Shown: one piece after another, positions 1 through 9,188 of the stretch
How positions within the stretch are numbered: position 1 is the first letter of the stretch
Layout: every line of letters begins with the position of its first letter
Assembly (NCBI RefSeq): GCF_047974105.1
Contig: NZ_JBHYRS010000002.1
Coordinates: 124,001-188,000 of the forward strand
Source of the DNA: Mitsuokella sp047974105
GTDB lineage: Bacteria > Bacillota > Negativicutes > Selenomonadales > Selenomonadaceae
Direction of reading: 5' to 3'
Length of the DNA stretch: 64,000 nt
The notes under the pieces: model-generated
Databases searched by the model: none
The model's input: the letters and a program-made list of their open reading frames with translations, nothing else
What the model was told of the DNA's origin: nothing
Program-made: the position numbers and the translations under genes

Positions 1-3000
1 ACTACCAAAACTCTTGGCAATGAGTTGACGGCTTATCTGAAACCGGATACGGTAGCTTCTGGACAGGAAAGTACTTGGACTTCGACGACAGGTGCTGTTT
101 CCGTAGGTGGCGAGTCGACTTACAAAGTCTATGAAAATGGAGTCAAAGTTACCAAGACGGCAACTTTGACACGTCAGATCACCAACGTCGCAGCCGGTTC
201 GGAAGATACGGATGCTGTCAACGTTGCACAGCTCAAGGCCGCACGTATCACCGTGACGTCAAGTGATAATTCCGTTGGCATTACGACTACTAAAGATGAT
301 AATGACTACCATACAAATTATGACTTGAAAGTAGCCACGGCGACTTTGTCGGCAGGAACGGACGGTAAAATAACAAATCTCAATCCAACAGTAACAGAAT
401 CGGATGGTAAATCCACGACTAATACACAGGCTTATGTCACAGGAGATGACGTTGCGGATGCCATCAATAATTCCGGCTTCAAATTGACAACATCCAATTC
501 GGATGGTACGGCTTCCGGAACGAGCACAGAGTTAATTAATCCGGGCGAGACTGTCACGCTTGATGCCGGCAAGAACATCGCCCTGGCACAGAATGGCAAT
601 AAAATCTCCATTGCCACGTCTGATGATATGACTTTGGGCAAGGCAAACAGTACGGACGGCTCTGGAAATACTGTAGCCGGCACAAATGGCAGACTCGCTG
701 TTGACAATACGAATGGTTCCAGCGTTGTCATTGGCAAGGATGCTGTCTCGAAGACAAGCTCGACTTCGACGGTTGCACAGTCCGGCATTGGCGTCAATGG
801 TACGGATGGTACGACAAATGGTGTTTCCATGTGGGCCGAGGGCAGCGGTACGAGCACGAAGGGCCATATTGGCCTGACTGGCTCGGACGGTGCTTTCACC
901 GATATCTGGATCGACTATGGCACGAAAACGCTGAACAGCGATAAAAATACTACTGCGGATACAGCCAGCCGCCTTGTTTATACGGATACTAAGGGAAATC
1001 ATGAAGTTGCTACGATGGATGATGGTTTGAAGTTTAAAGGTGATGATGCTACGGTTATCACGAAAAAGTTGAATGAGCAGTTAGAAATTGTCGGCGGAGC
1101 CACTGGTGATTTAACGGATAACAATATTGCCGTCAAGAGTACTTCTGATGGTAAATTGAAAGTCCAGTTGGCCAAGGACCTTACAGATTTGAACAGTGTG
1201 AGTGTTGGGAATACAACGATAAATACAAGTGGCCTGGCCATTACCAATGGTCCAAGCATAACTGCGTCCGGTGTTGACGCAGGCAGTAAAGTCATTAGTA
1301 ATGTAGCAGATGGTGTCGCAAATAACGATGCTGTCAATGTTTCTCAGTTGAATGCCGTAAACAATAAGGCTAGTCAGCACTCTAGCGTGAAAGCTGGTTC
1401 GACCAATGTGACGGTATTAGAAGGAACGAATGCAGCTGGGGGTACAGAATACACGGTCGATTTGTCAAATAAAGTGACTTTGGGAACTGATGCCTCTAAG
1501 CAGGTATCCATCGATGGTACCAATGGTACTGTCACAGTCGGTCAGAATGGCACTCAGGTAAAATTGGATAGCACGGATGGCAGCGTGACAGCTGGCAGCG
1601 TAACCATCAATAAAGATGGCAAGGGCACGGTGAATGGCCTGACTAACAAAACTTGGAACAGCGATAGCTATACTTCGGGTCAGGCCGCAACAGAAGACCA
1701 GCTTCATCAGGTGGAACAGAATGCTAAATCCTATACGGATAGTCAAATTACCAATGTGAACAGCCGAATTAATCAGATTTCTCAGCAGCACACGACTGTT
1801 TCTGTAAATAATAACAGCACTTCCGGCAATCTAGTCCTGAACAAAACGAATGCGACGGATACCGCCGGTGCTAATTACGATATTTCCTTGAGCAATAATG
1901 TGACGATCGGCAGTGCGGGCACGAATGGTCAGAATGGTACTTTGACCGTGACCAGTGCAGACGGAACGAAATCCGTTAAGGCAGATGGAGAAAATGGTCA
2001 GCTGACTTTTAAGGATGGCTCCAACACGGCTTCGCTGAAAGCTGCGGCGGCTGCTGCGGGCGTGGATGGCACTTCTATTAATCGTGTCGCTGTGGATAAT
2101 CATGCTGTTGCTACCTTGGCTGATGGTATGAAATTTGCCGGTGACACGGGCGCGGCCTTGACGCAGACGCTGAACAGCACGACAAATATCAAGGGCGGTG
2201 TTGCGGATACGTCGAACCTTTCCGATAATAATATCGGTGTGGTTTCTGACGGCAATGATACGCTGACGGTCAAACTGGCAAAAGACCTGCAGGGGCTGAA
2301 CAGTGTTGATACGGCGACACTCAATGCCACGACGGTGAATGCTGCGGATGTCAATGCTGCAAATGTCAAGGCAACGACGGTTGCGGCTGATACGGTCAAC
2401 GGCAGCACGTTCAACGCGGGCAATACGACCATCAATAGCAGCGGCCTGACGGTCAAGTCGGACGACGGCAGCCGTGCCCTCACGGTGCAGGATGGCAATG
2501 TCAGCATGGGCGGCAACCAGATTCATAATGTCGCAGCCGGCACGGCCGATGATGATGCCGTCAATGTCTCCCAGCTCAAGAAAATGGGCGGCGAAATCAG
2601 CAATGTCAGCCGCCGTGTCGACCGCGTCGGCGCCGGTGCCGCGGCTCTCGCTGCCCTGCATCCGCAGGATTTCGACCCCGATGACAAATGGGATTTCGCT
2701 GTCGGCTACGGCAATTACCGCGGCGCGAATGCTGCGGCGGTCGGCGCGTTCTATCAGCCGAACGAAGATACGACCTTGTCAATTGGCGGCACGGTCGGCG
2801 GCGGGGAGAACATGATCAACGCGGGCATCAGCTTTAAGTTTGGCCAGGGCAATCATGTGACGAACAGCCGTGTGGCGATGGCCAAGGAGATTCTCGCCCT
2901 CAAGGATTACGTCGAGAAGCAGGATGCCGAAATCCAGCAGCTCAAGGCCCTTGTCGGCAGTCAGTCGGGCGAGACAAAGAAGCGTTCGCTGCTGTTCCCC

Positions 3001-3396
3001 GATGTGCCGGAAAATCACTGGGCTTACAGCTATGTTAAGAAACTTGCTGACCGCGGCCTGCTTGAAGGCTTCCCGGATGGCGAGTTCAAGGGCGACCGTC
3101 TGATGACGCGTTACGAATTTGCCGCGATTTTTGAACGCGCCCTCGAAAACGGCGTTACCGCTGACGCGGACCTGCAGCACATGGCCGACGAATTCGACCC
3201 CGAGATTCGCGAACTCAGCCTGAACCGCTTCCGCGTCGACCGCGTCTCCGGTGATGACAACAGCCACAACAAGATTGAACGCGTCCGCGTCAACAGCCGC
3301 GACGAAATCGTCCAGCAGAAAAACGGCACCAAGTCAACAATTTACCGAGACAGCTACGGCGGACAGATTGAAAAGTCAGCCGCGGCTGCTAAATAA
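1..3396 (+). CDS. Trimeric autotransporter adhesin, 5'-truncated by window edge (C-terminal 1131 residues)
   Basis: The reading frame is open from base 1, so signal peptide and head lie outside the window. What remains is stalk sequence with YadA-type neck motifs (DTDAVNVAQLK near residue 70, DDAVNVSQLKK near 850). A YadA-like membrane anchor follows (about residues 864-945; KWDFAVGYGNYRG, then AVGAFYQPNEDT), ending in short strands that would form one third of a 12-strand trimeric barrel. Unlike classical YadA the chain does not stop there: a coiled-coil-like stretch (EIQQLKALV) leads into one SLH domain (about 999-1050; FPDVPENHWAYSYVKKL and TRYEFAAIFERAL) and a charged tail. In Negativicutes SLH domains bind polyamine-modified peptidoglycan, so the tail probably ties the barrel to the wall from the periplasmic side (inference). 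The last ~900 bp are nearly identical to the 3' end of the adhesin at 4763-9133. Confidence 0.88.
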   Translation, partial: TTKTLGNELTAYLKPDTVASGQESTWTSTTGAVSVGGESTYKVYENGVKVTKTATLTRQITNVAAGSEDTDAVNVAQLKAARITVTSSDNSVGITTTKDDNDYHTNYDLKVATATLSAGTDGKITNLNPTVTESDGKSTTNTQAYVTGDDVADAINNSGFKLTTSNSDGTASGTSTELINPGETVTLDAGKNIALAQNGNKISIATSDDMTLGKANSTDGSGNTVAGTNGRLAVDNTNGSSVVIGKDAVSKTSSTSTVAQSGIGVNGTDGTTNGVSMWAEGSGTSTKGHIGLTGSDGAFTDIWIDYGTKTLNSDKNTTADTASRLVYTDTKGNHEVATMDDGLKFKGDDATVITKKLNEQLEIVGGATGDLTDNNIAVKSTSDGKLKVQLAKDLTDLNSVSVGNTTINTSGLAITNGPSITASGVDAGSKVISNVADGVANNDAVNVSQLNAVNNKASQHSSVKAGSTNVTVLEGTNAAGGTEYTVDLSNKVTLGTDASKQVSIDGTNGTVTVGQNGTQVKLDSTDGSVTAGSVTINKDGKGTVNGLTNKTWNSDSYTSGQAATEDQLHQVEQNAKSYTDSQITNVNSRINQISQQHTTVSVNNNSTSGNLVLNKTNATDTAGANYDISLSNNVTIGSAGTNGQNGTLTVTSADGTKSVKADGENGQLTFKDGSNTASLKAAAAAAGVDGTSINRVAVDNHAVATLADGMKFAGDTGAALTQTLNSTTNIKGGVADTSNLSDNNIGVVSDGNDTLTVKLAKDLQGLNSVDTATLNATTVNAADVNAANVKATTVAADTVNGSTFNAGNTTINSSGLTVKSDDGSRALTVQDGNVSMGGNQIHNVAAGTADDDAVNVSQLKKMGGEISNVSRRVDRVGAGAAALAALHPQDFDPDDKWDFAVGYGNYRGANAAAVGAFYQPNEDTTLSIGGTVGGGENMINAGISFKFGQGNHVTNSRVAMAKEILALKDYVEKQDAEIQQLKALVGSQSGETKKRSLLFPDVPENHWAYSYVKKLADRGLLEGFPDGEFKGDRLMTRYEFAAIFERALENGVTADADLQHMADEFDPEIRELSLNRFRVDRVSGDDNSHNKIERVRVNSRDEIVQQKNGTKSTIYRDSYGGQIEKSAAAAK

Positions 3397-3429
3397 AAAG
3401 AATTCCAATAATTCAAGGCTTATCAAAGG

Positions 3430-3455
3430 GGCTGCTCTGCGGAGCGGCCTTTTTT
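3430..3455 (+). terminator. Rho-independent terminator of first adhesin
   Basis: An 8-bp stem (GGCTGCTC / GAGCGGCC, one G-U pair) with a TGCG loop is followed by six T. It lies 33 bp after the adhesin stop codon. The same CTCTGCGGAG loop-proximal sequence recurs after the second adhesin. Confidence 0.85.
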
Positions 3456-3498
3456 GTATGCTTTGAATCATAAAATATATTGATGAAAAGATATCAAT

Positions 3499-3530
3499 TT
3501 GCTATCATATAAAGTACTGTACTCAATAAA
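3499..3530 (+). promoter_or_regulatory. Putative MerR-type promoter/operator upstream of the MerR gene
   Basis: An 11-bp palindrome AGTACTGTACT (3513-3523) lies between a -35-like TTGCTA (3499) and an AT-rich -10-like stretch, leaving an unusually long spacer of about 18-20 bp. MerR proteins typically bind a dyad inside such long spacers, so autoregulation is plausible. A second dyad, ATTGAT / ATCAAT, lies just upstream (about 3479-3498). The hexamers are weak matches. Confidence 0.35.
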
Positions 3531-3566
3531 GAATTAGAGAATATAGAATTAAATGGGAGAGAAAAG

Positions 3567-4418
3567 ATGAAAAAGAATAAGCTGACAGTCGGGCAGATGG
3601 CTAAATTGAATCACACGACCGTTGCCACGCTGAAACTTTACGAAAAGCTGGGGCTGCTGGAACCGGACTTTGTGGATCCAGATAATGGCTACCGCTATTA
3701 CGATGTCACGCAGTCTACAGTTTTTCGGGCAATCCGGTACAATCGGAATCTTTCTTTAAGTCTTGATGAGATTCAGGAGATTGTACAGCAGAATAGTTAT
3801 GATACGGCCATTGGCTTTTATGAGAAGGAAATGGAACAGCTTGAAGAGAAAATTCGGGGCCTGCAGGATAAGCTGGCCATGCTGCAAAAGACCATTGGCT
3901 GGCTGAAACATTACCAGAAACTGCCGCCCGCAGGAACCATCACCTTGGAATATCTGGAACCGCAGTATGTTTTTTCCCTGCCGGCCGTGCGCAATTATTT
4001 TAAAGAAGATTATGGAAGCTATGTATACGGCATTGCCAAGCTCACAGACTATCTTGAGCAAGAGCATATTCCCTGCTGCTATAAATACTTCACCTGCATC
4101 GCAATGGCAAAAGACGATTTCCTCGCCGGCCGTTACCGCGCGCGGGAAATTGGCACCTATGTGAACCAAATCTATGCCAGTTATCCGCATGTTGCCCTGC
4201 AGGAGGGGCAGCTGTACGTCTGCGCTTATGTGGATGATTTTGCCAAACTCCCAGACCAGCTCGATGCCTTACATTCCTATTGCGGGGAGCATGACTGTAC
4301 GGTACAGGGCGATGTCATCTGCCGGCTGCTGGGCTCAATCAATCCTCGTAAGCTGCGTGAACCAGCACCTTTTTTGCGTTTGCAGATTCCTGTGAGTCTG
4401 CAGGCACAGGCAAAATAA
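3567..4418 (+). CDS. MerR family transcriptional regulator with effector-binding-like C-terminus
   Basis: 283 residues; ATG preceded by GGGAGA at 6-nt spacing. The N-terminus is a MerR winged helix (residues 5-75): LTVGQMAKLNHTTVATLKLY, then YEKLGLLEPDFVDPDNGYRYY. A long dimerisation helix follows (about 85-120; EKEMEQLEEKIRGLQDKL). The C-terminal ~150 residues are the size of a BmrR/TipAL-like ligand-binding module, but I see no metal-site cysteine pattern, so a small-molecule sensor is likelier than a metal sensor (inference). It sits between two adhesin genes on the same strand with its own upstream palindrome. It could control the adhesins, itself, or an unrelated transporter elsewhere; nothing in the sequence decides this. 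Confidence 0.85.
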   Translation: MKKNKLTVGQMAKLNHTTVATLKLYEKLGLLEPDFVDPDNGYRYYDVTQSTVFRAIRYNRNLSLSLDEIQEIVQQNSYDTAIGFYEKEMEQLEEKIRGLQDKLAMLQKTIGWLKHYQKLPPAGTITLEYLEPQYVFSLPAVRNYFKEDYGSYVYGIAKLTDYLEQEHIPCCYKYFTCIAMAKDDFLAGRYRAREIGTYVNQIYASYPHVALQEGQLYVCAYVDDFAKLPDQLDALHSYCGEHDCTVQGDVICRLLGSINPRKLREPAPFLRLQIPVSLQAQAK

Positions 4419-4482
4419 TGCCGACTTTGCTGCATGACAAGTACAAAGAAAAGAAAACCGAATAAAAGCTGCGCTGAAATCT

Positions 4483-4501
4483 GGACATATGTCCCTTTTT
4501 T
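4483..4501 (+). terminator. Palindrome plus T-run after MerR gene
   Basis: A perfect 12-bp palindrome (GGACAT/ATGTCC, 4483-4494) is followed by C and a run of T. It has no loop, so as an RNA hairpin it would be short; it may be a weak terminator or an operator. Confidence 0.4.
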
Positions 4502-4530
4502 AACAGCCTGTCAGGATGAGCGAACAGAGA

Positions 4531-4557
4531 AAAGAGAGACAAATGTCCCTCTTTTTT
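4531..4557 (+). terminator. Probable bidirectional terminator between MerR and second adhesin
   Basis: AGAGAGACA and TGTCCCTCT form a stem with one mismatch around an AAA loop, flanked by A on the left and a T-run on the right. It is about 115 bp after the MerR stop codon. Confidence 0.5.
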
Positions 4558-4676
4558 CTGCTTTTTAGTGGGAATTATGCTAACATAGGCTGTTATTATG
4601 AGGATTTTTTCTTAATTAATCTGTTATTTATTTTTAATCTGAAACTAAGTTCATAAATTGTAACAGCCTTGACCTC

Positions 4677-4745
4677 GTTCTTAGATGCAAGTTTATGCTA
4701 AATATTAGCAAGTTCGTTTGCATTCTGTATACATAAATAAGAACG
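4677..4745 (+). promoter_or_regulatory. Nested inverted repeats in the leader of the second adhesin
   Basis: Three inverted repeats are nested concentrically: CGTTCTTA (4677-4684) with TAAGAACG (4738-4745), ATGCAA with TTGCAT inside, and TGCTAA-ATA-TTAGCA (4696-4710) at the centre. The outer right arm ends about 17 bp before the GTG start. The layout suits a protein operator or an mRNA hairpin controlling adhesin expression. The 344-bp gap 4419-4762 otherwise holds only the two terminator-like hairpins. Confidence 0.45.
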
Positions 4746-4762
4746 AAGGGAGAAAATGAAGG

Positions 4763-7700
4763 GTGAATAAGATTTTCAAGGTAATTTACAGCAAAGCTCG
4801 GGGCTGTTATGTAGTAGTTTCAGAGCTAGCGTCGTCTAACGGCAAGGGGAAAGGCCGCAAAATCGTGGCCAGCCGCATCGCAGCGGCCGGACTCGTGCTC
4901 CAGCTTGGACTGGCCGGCACGGCGATGGCAGAAATCGTCACCACAGATACAGCAGCTACGAATGCCAACAATGCCGCAGCCAACGGAGCGGTCAACATCG
5001 AAAAGAACGAGAATGGTTCTTTGGCACAGGGCAGGGAGGCCTATGCTGCTTATGATACGGAAGGGAACCTGATCGTGGGCAAAGACAATGAAGTTGTCAA
5101 AGTCCAGCGGGATGACAGGGCCGGCTATACGCGCGTGGACGACCAGCCGGAAAATGTGGCCATGGGCACGCGCAACAGCATCGGCAAGTTCAACCATGCC
5201 AAAGACGGCGTCCAGCCGGTAAGCGGCAACAGATCCTACCAATACGAGGACATGGACGGCAAATGGATTACCACGAAAGTCTACAATCCGGAAACGAAAG
5301 CGTATGAGGACCGGCAGGTGAAGGTCCACAGCCTGGTGCCCGGCCAGTATATGGATGATGAGCACAATGTGCGGGCCAAGGAACCCCAGCGCAGCGATTA
5401 CAGTAATTATAATGATTATTTGGCCGCCCACAAAATTTATGAGAACGTAGCTCCTTATTATAATAATGATAAGACGAGCCGAAGCTATTACACCAGCGGT
5501 GCCACGGCTGTAGGCGTGGACAATATCGCGGAAGGAGACCATTCCACGGCCATCGGCAACAATGCGCGCGTGCTCAATACGCCGGCTTCCTTCTATATTG
5601 ATAGAGAAGGAAAACTGACTAGGGACCAGGATGCGGCCTACTATTATCTGGACGCCAACGGCAACGTGACCACCACACCCCAGTATGTGAAAAATCCGGA
5701 CGGCACGTATTACCGGGACAGCAGCGGCCATTATGTAAAGACGTCGTTTATGACCGTGGACCGGCTGACGGACCCCACCAATGCAGTGGCTGTGGGCAGC
5801 GATGTGCAGGCACAGGGCCGTTCGGCTGTGGCCATGGGCCATGACAATCATGCTCAGGAATACAGCGTGGCCATCGGAGACAGTTCCAACACCGGGTATA
5901 TGGGTGTGGCCATCGGTAAGGGGAACGATGCCCAGTACAGCAGCATTGCCGTGGGCCATGACAACCATGCACCCGGTTATTATGAAACAGTAGCCGGTAC
6001 AAGCAACACGGCCCATGCGGATTACAGCAGCGCCATCGGCTACGGCAATAAAGTGGACGGCACGGTCAAGGACGACGGAACCTATAACAAGGCCCAGAAG
6101 AGCCATGCGTACGGCGATAACAATACGGTGACCGGCAATTACAGCACGGCACTTGGCAATGGCAATACGGTAACCGGGGATTACGCCCTGGCTGTGGGCA
6201 ACAATGCCAGTGCAACGGCCAATAATGCCATGGCGATGGGAAAGAGCGCCAACGCCAGTGCTCAGGATGCTCTCGCACTGGGGAATGATTCCCAGGCAAA
6301 AGGCAAAGCTTCTCTGGCCCTGGGGCAGGGCGCAATTGCCCAATTGGATGACTCCGTGGCCCTGGGCAAAGGGGCTGTGGCCGACCGGACCAGTGGCAGC
6401 AAGGGGTATGACCCGCTGACGAAGAAGGCTTCCACGGAATCCGGTACCACGTGGAGTGCCAGCAGCAATGCAGTGTCCATCGGCAACGGCAGTAGCCTGA
6501 CTCGGCAGCTGACGGGCGTGGCCGCAGGTTCGGAAGACACGGATGCGGTGAACGTGGCCCAGCTGAAGAATGTGATGGACGCCCTGAACTATACAATTTA
6601 TTCCGGCGGCTCTCTGACAAATGGCATTTACGGGACCACGGGACGCAGCACGATTGCCACCTATGACACGGCCGGCCCGCTGAAACTGGATTTCGGCGAT
6701 GGCATCAAAGCGACGCTGCAGACCGGTTCTGTGGTTCATGTGGGGCTGGATGCCGATGCCATACGCAACAATCCGGATTTCAAGGGGCCAAAAGGGGATC
6801 AGGGTGATAAAGGGGACAAAGGTGATAAAGGCGATCCCGGGGCTCCCGGCCTGCCGGGCATGCCCGGGTTTGACGGAGCGCCGGGGTATTCTCCCAAAGC
6901 GACCGTAACCAAGGACGAGAACACCGGCGTGACCACCATTTCCATCACCGACCAGAACGGTACCACCACAGCTACCATCAAAGACGGAACTGCGGCGTCT
7001 TTCGACGGCAAGCTGAACTTCGGCGCCAACAAGGTGCTGGCCAAGAAATGGAATACCATCCAGCCGAACCAGCCGAAAAAAGCGGCGGCAAGGGCTGCGG
7101 TGGATGCGGTTGACAATGCGGATAGTGCAGTGTCCAATGATATGAACAGTACCATCAACATTGTTGGTACCAAGGCAAAAGAAGGCCATACCTACAGCGC
7201 GGATAACCTGACTACCACGGTTGCACAGGATGGCCAGGGCGATACCACAATCACCGTACTCATGGACAAAGACATCACCGGCAACAGCGTAACTCTAGGT
7301 GAAAAGGGCGAAAAGGGTGTGGACGGCAAGGTCACCGTCAATGGCAAGGATGGTTCCGCCGTCGTCCTTGACGGCCAGGACGGCAGCATTGCCGCCGGCG
7401 GCGTGACCATCAACAAAGACGGCAAAGGCACAGTGAACGGCCTGACCAATAAGGAATGGGACGGCGAGCACATTACCTCCGGCCGGGCAGCTACCGAAGA
7501 CCAACTGCAGAAGGTGGAACAGAACGTCAATACGAAAATCGACAATATGGACAAGAAAATCACCAATATGTCCAAACAGCACACGACGGTTTCTGTGAAT
7601 GATGGCAAGGCCGAAGGCAACTTGGTTATGAAGAAAACCGATGGAGACGATACGAAGGGGATTAATTACGACATTTCCCTGAGCAATGATGTGACCATCG

Positions 7701-9133
7701 GGATGAAAGGCGAAAACGGCAAGGACGGTAAGCTCACTGTTACCAGCCAGGATGGTACGAAAGCTATTGCGGCGGACGGCCAGACCGGTACGCTGACCTT
7801 CAAGAATGGCAATAATGAAACCGCCATCAAAGCGGCGGAAGCTGCCAAGGGTGTGGATGGCACGACGGACATCAAACGCGTGGCTGTCGATGATCACAAA
7901 GTTGCCACCATGGATGATGGTATGAAATATGCCGGGGATGCCGGAGATGCGCTGAAGTTGAAACTCAATGAAACGGCCAACATCAAAGGCGGTGTTTCGG
8001 ATACGTCAAAACTGGTGGACGGCAATATTGGCATTGTTTCGGACGGCCAAAATACACTCAATGTGAAACTCTCCAAGGACATCAAAGGCCTTGACAGCAT
8101 TGAGGCAAAAACCGTCAATGCGGAAACGGTCAACAGCAGCACGTTCCATGCGGGCAATACGACCATCAACAGCAGCGGTCTGACGGTCAAGTCGGACGAT
8201 GGCAAACGTGCCCTCACGGTGCAGGATGGCAATGTCAGCATGGCGGGTAATCAGATTCACAATGTCGCAGCCGGCACGGCCGATGATGATGCGGTCAATG
8301 TCTCCCAGCTCAAGAAAATGGGCGGCGAAATCAGCAATGTCAGCCGCCGTGTGGACCGCGTCGGTGCCGGTGCCGCGGCTCTCGCTGCCCTGCATCCGCA
8401 GGACTTTGACCCCGATGACAAATGGGATTTCGCTGTGGGCTACGGCAATTACCGCGGCGCGAATGCCGCTGCGGTCGGCGCGTTCTATCAGCCGAACGAA
8501 GATACGACCTTGTCGATTGGCGGCACGGTCGGCGGCGGGGAGAACATGGTCAATGCGGGCATCAGCTTTAAGTTTGGTCAGGGCAATCATGTGACGAACA
8601 GCCGCGTGGCGATGGCCAAGGAGATTCTCGCTCTCAAGGATTATGTCGAGAAGCAGGATGCCGAAATCCAGCAGCTCAAGGCCCTTGTCGGCAGTCAGTC
8701 GGGCGAGACGAAGAAGCGTTCGCTGCTGTTCCCGGATGTGCCGGAAAATCACTGGGCCTACACTTACGTCAAGAAACTGGCCGAACGCGGCCTGCTTGAG
8801 GGCTATCCGGATGGCGAATTCAAGGGCGACCGCCTGATGACGCGCTACGAATTTGCCGCGATTTTCGAACGCGCTCTCGAAAACGGCGTTACCGCTGACG
8901 CGGATTTGCAGCATATGGCCGACGAATTCGACCCCGAGATTCGCGAACTCAGCCTGAACCGCTTCCGCGTCGACCGCGTCTCCGGTGATGACAACGGCCA
9001 CAATAAGATTGAACGTGTCCGCGTCAACAGCCGCGACGAAATCGTCCAGCAGAAAAACGGAGAAAAGTCAACGGTTTATCGTGACAGCTACGGCGGACAG
9101 ATTGAAAAGTCAGCTGCGGCAGCCGCTAAATAA
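4763..9133 (+). CDS. Trimeric autotransporter adhesin with collagen-like tract and SLH tail
   Basis: 1456 residues from GTG, with GAAGGGAG upstream. The N-terminus is an extended signal peptide region (MNKIFKVIYSKARGCYVVVS) with a hydrophobic core and likely cleavage after AMA (residue ~56), as in type Vc autotransporters. Residues ~250-560 hold YadA-head repeats of the S-x-A-x-G-x-x/AIGNNA type, interrupted by Tyr/Asp-rich segments. A neck (DTDAVNVAQLK, ~590) follows, then a collagen-like Gly-X-Y tract (~674-700; GDKGDKGDKGDPGAPG), stalk repeats, the YadA anchor (~1210-1275), a coiled coil, one SLH domain (~1322-1373) and a charged tail. It should be exported to the surface as a trimer for adhesion or biofilm formation (family knowledge). 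A four-codon ATG mini-frame (4756-4770) overlaps the GTG start. Confidence 0.9.
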   Translation: MNKIFKVIYSKARGCYVVVSELASSNGKGKGRKIVASRIAAAGLVLQLGLAGTAMAEIVTTDTAATNANNAAANGAVNIEKNENGSLAQGREAYAAYDTEGNLIVGKDNEVVKVQRDDRAGYTRVDDQPENVAMGTRNSIGKFNHAKDGVQPVSGNRSYQYEDMDGKWITTKVYNPETKAYEDRQVKVHSLVPGQYMDDEHNVRAKEPQRSDYSNYNDYLAAHKIYENVAPYYNNDKTSRSYYTSGATAVGVDNIAEGDHSTAIGNNARVLNTPASFYIDREGKLTRDQDAAYYYLDANGNVTTTPQYVKNPDGTYYRDSSGHYVKTSFMTVDRLTDPTNAVAVGSDVQAQGRSAVAMGHDNHAQEYSVAIGDSSNTGYMGVAIGKGNDAQYSSIAVGHDNHAPGYYETVAGTSNTAHADYSSAIGYGNKVDGTVKDDGTYNKAQKSHAYGDNNTVTGNYSTALGNGNTVTGDYALAVGNNASATANNAMAMGKSANASAQDALALGNDSQAKGKASLALGQGAIAQLDDSVALGKGAVADRTSGSKGYDPLTKKASTESGTTWSASSNAVSIGNGSSLTRQLTGVAAGSEDTDAVNVAQLKNVMDALNYTIYSGGSLTNGIYGTTGRSTIATYDTAGPLKLDFGDGIKATLQTGSVVHVGLDADAIRNNPDFKGPKGDQGDKGDKGDKGDPGAPGLPGMPGFDGAPGYSPKATVTKDENTGVTTISITDQNGTTTATIKDGTAASFDGKLNFGANKVLAKKWNTIQPNQPKKAAARAAVDAVDNADSAVSNDMNSTINIVGTKAKEGHTYSADNLTTTVAQDGQGDTTITVLMDKDITGNSVTLGEKGEKGVDGKVTVNGKDGSAVVLDGQDGSIAAGGVTINKDGKGTVNGLTNKEWDGEHITSGRAATEDQLQKVEQNVNTKIDNMDKKITNMSKQHTTVSVNDGKAEGNLVMKKTDGDDTKGINYDISLSNDVTIGMKGENGKDGKLTVTSQDGTKAIAADGQTGTLTFKNGNNETAIKAAEAAKGVDGTTDIKRVAVDDHKVATMDDGMKYAGDAGDALKLKLNETANIKGGVSDTSKLVDGNIGIVSDGQNTLNVKLSKDIKGLDSIEAKTVNAETVNSSTFHAGNTTINSSGLTVKSDDGKRALTVQDGNVSMAGNQIHNVAAGTADDDAVNVSQLKKMGGEISNVSRRVDRVGAGAAALAALHPQDFDPDDKWDFAVGYGNYRGANAAAVGAFYQPNEDTTLSIGGTVGGGENMVNAGISFKFGQGNHVTNSRVAMAKEILALKDYVEKQDAEIQQLKALVGSQSGETKKRSLLFPDVPENHWAYTYVKKLAERGLLEGYPDGEFKGDRLMTRYEFAAIFERALENGVTADADLQHMADEFDPEIRELSLNRFRVDRVSGDDNGHNKIERVRVNSRDEIVQQKNGEKSTVYRDSYGGQIEKSAAAAAK

Positions 9134-9160
9134 AAAACCAATAGTTACCATTGCAAAAAA

Positions 9161-9188
9161 CAGACTGCTCTGCGGAGCGGTCTGTTTT
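9161..9188 (+). terminator. Rho-independent terminator of second adhesin
   Basis: A 10-bp stem CAGACTGCTC / GAGCGGTCTG (one G-U pair) with TGCG loop is followed by TTTT, about 27 bp after the stop codon. Loop and inner stem match the terminator of the first adhesin. Confidence 0.85.

Noticed and set aside
4826..7189. Long open frame (787 codons) antisense to the second adhesin
   Set aside because: It is the mirror of repetitive, GC-biased adhesin codons, has no family resemblance or binding site, and similar antisense frames run opposite the other adhesins.
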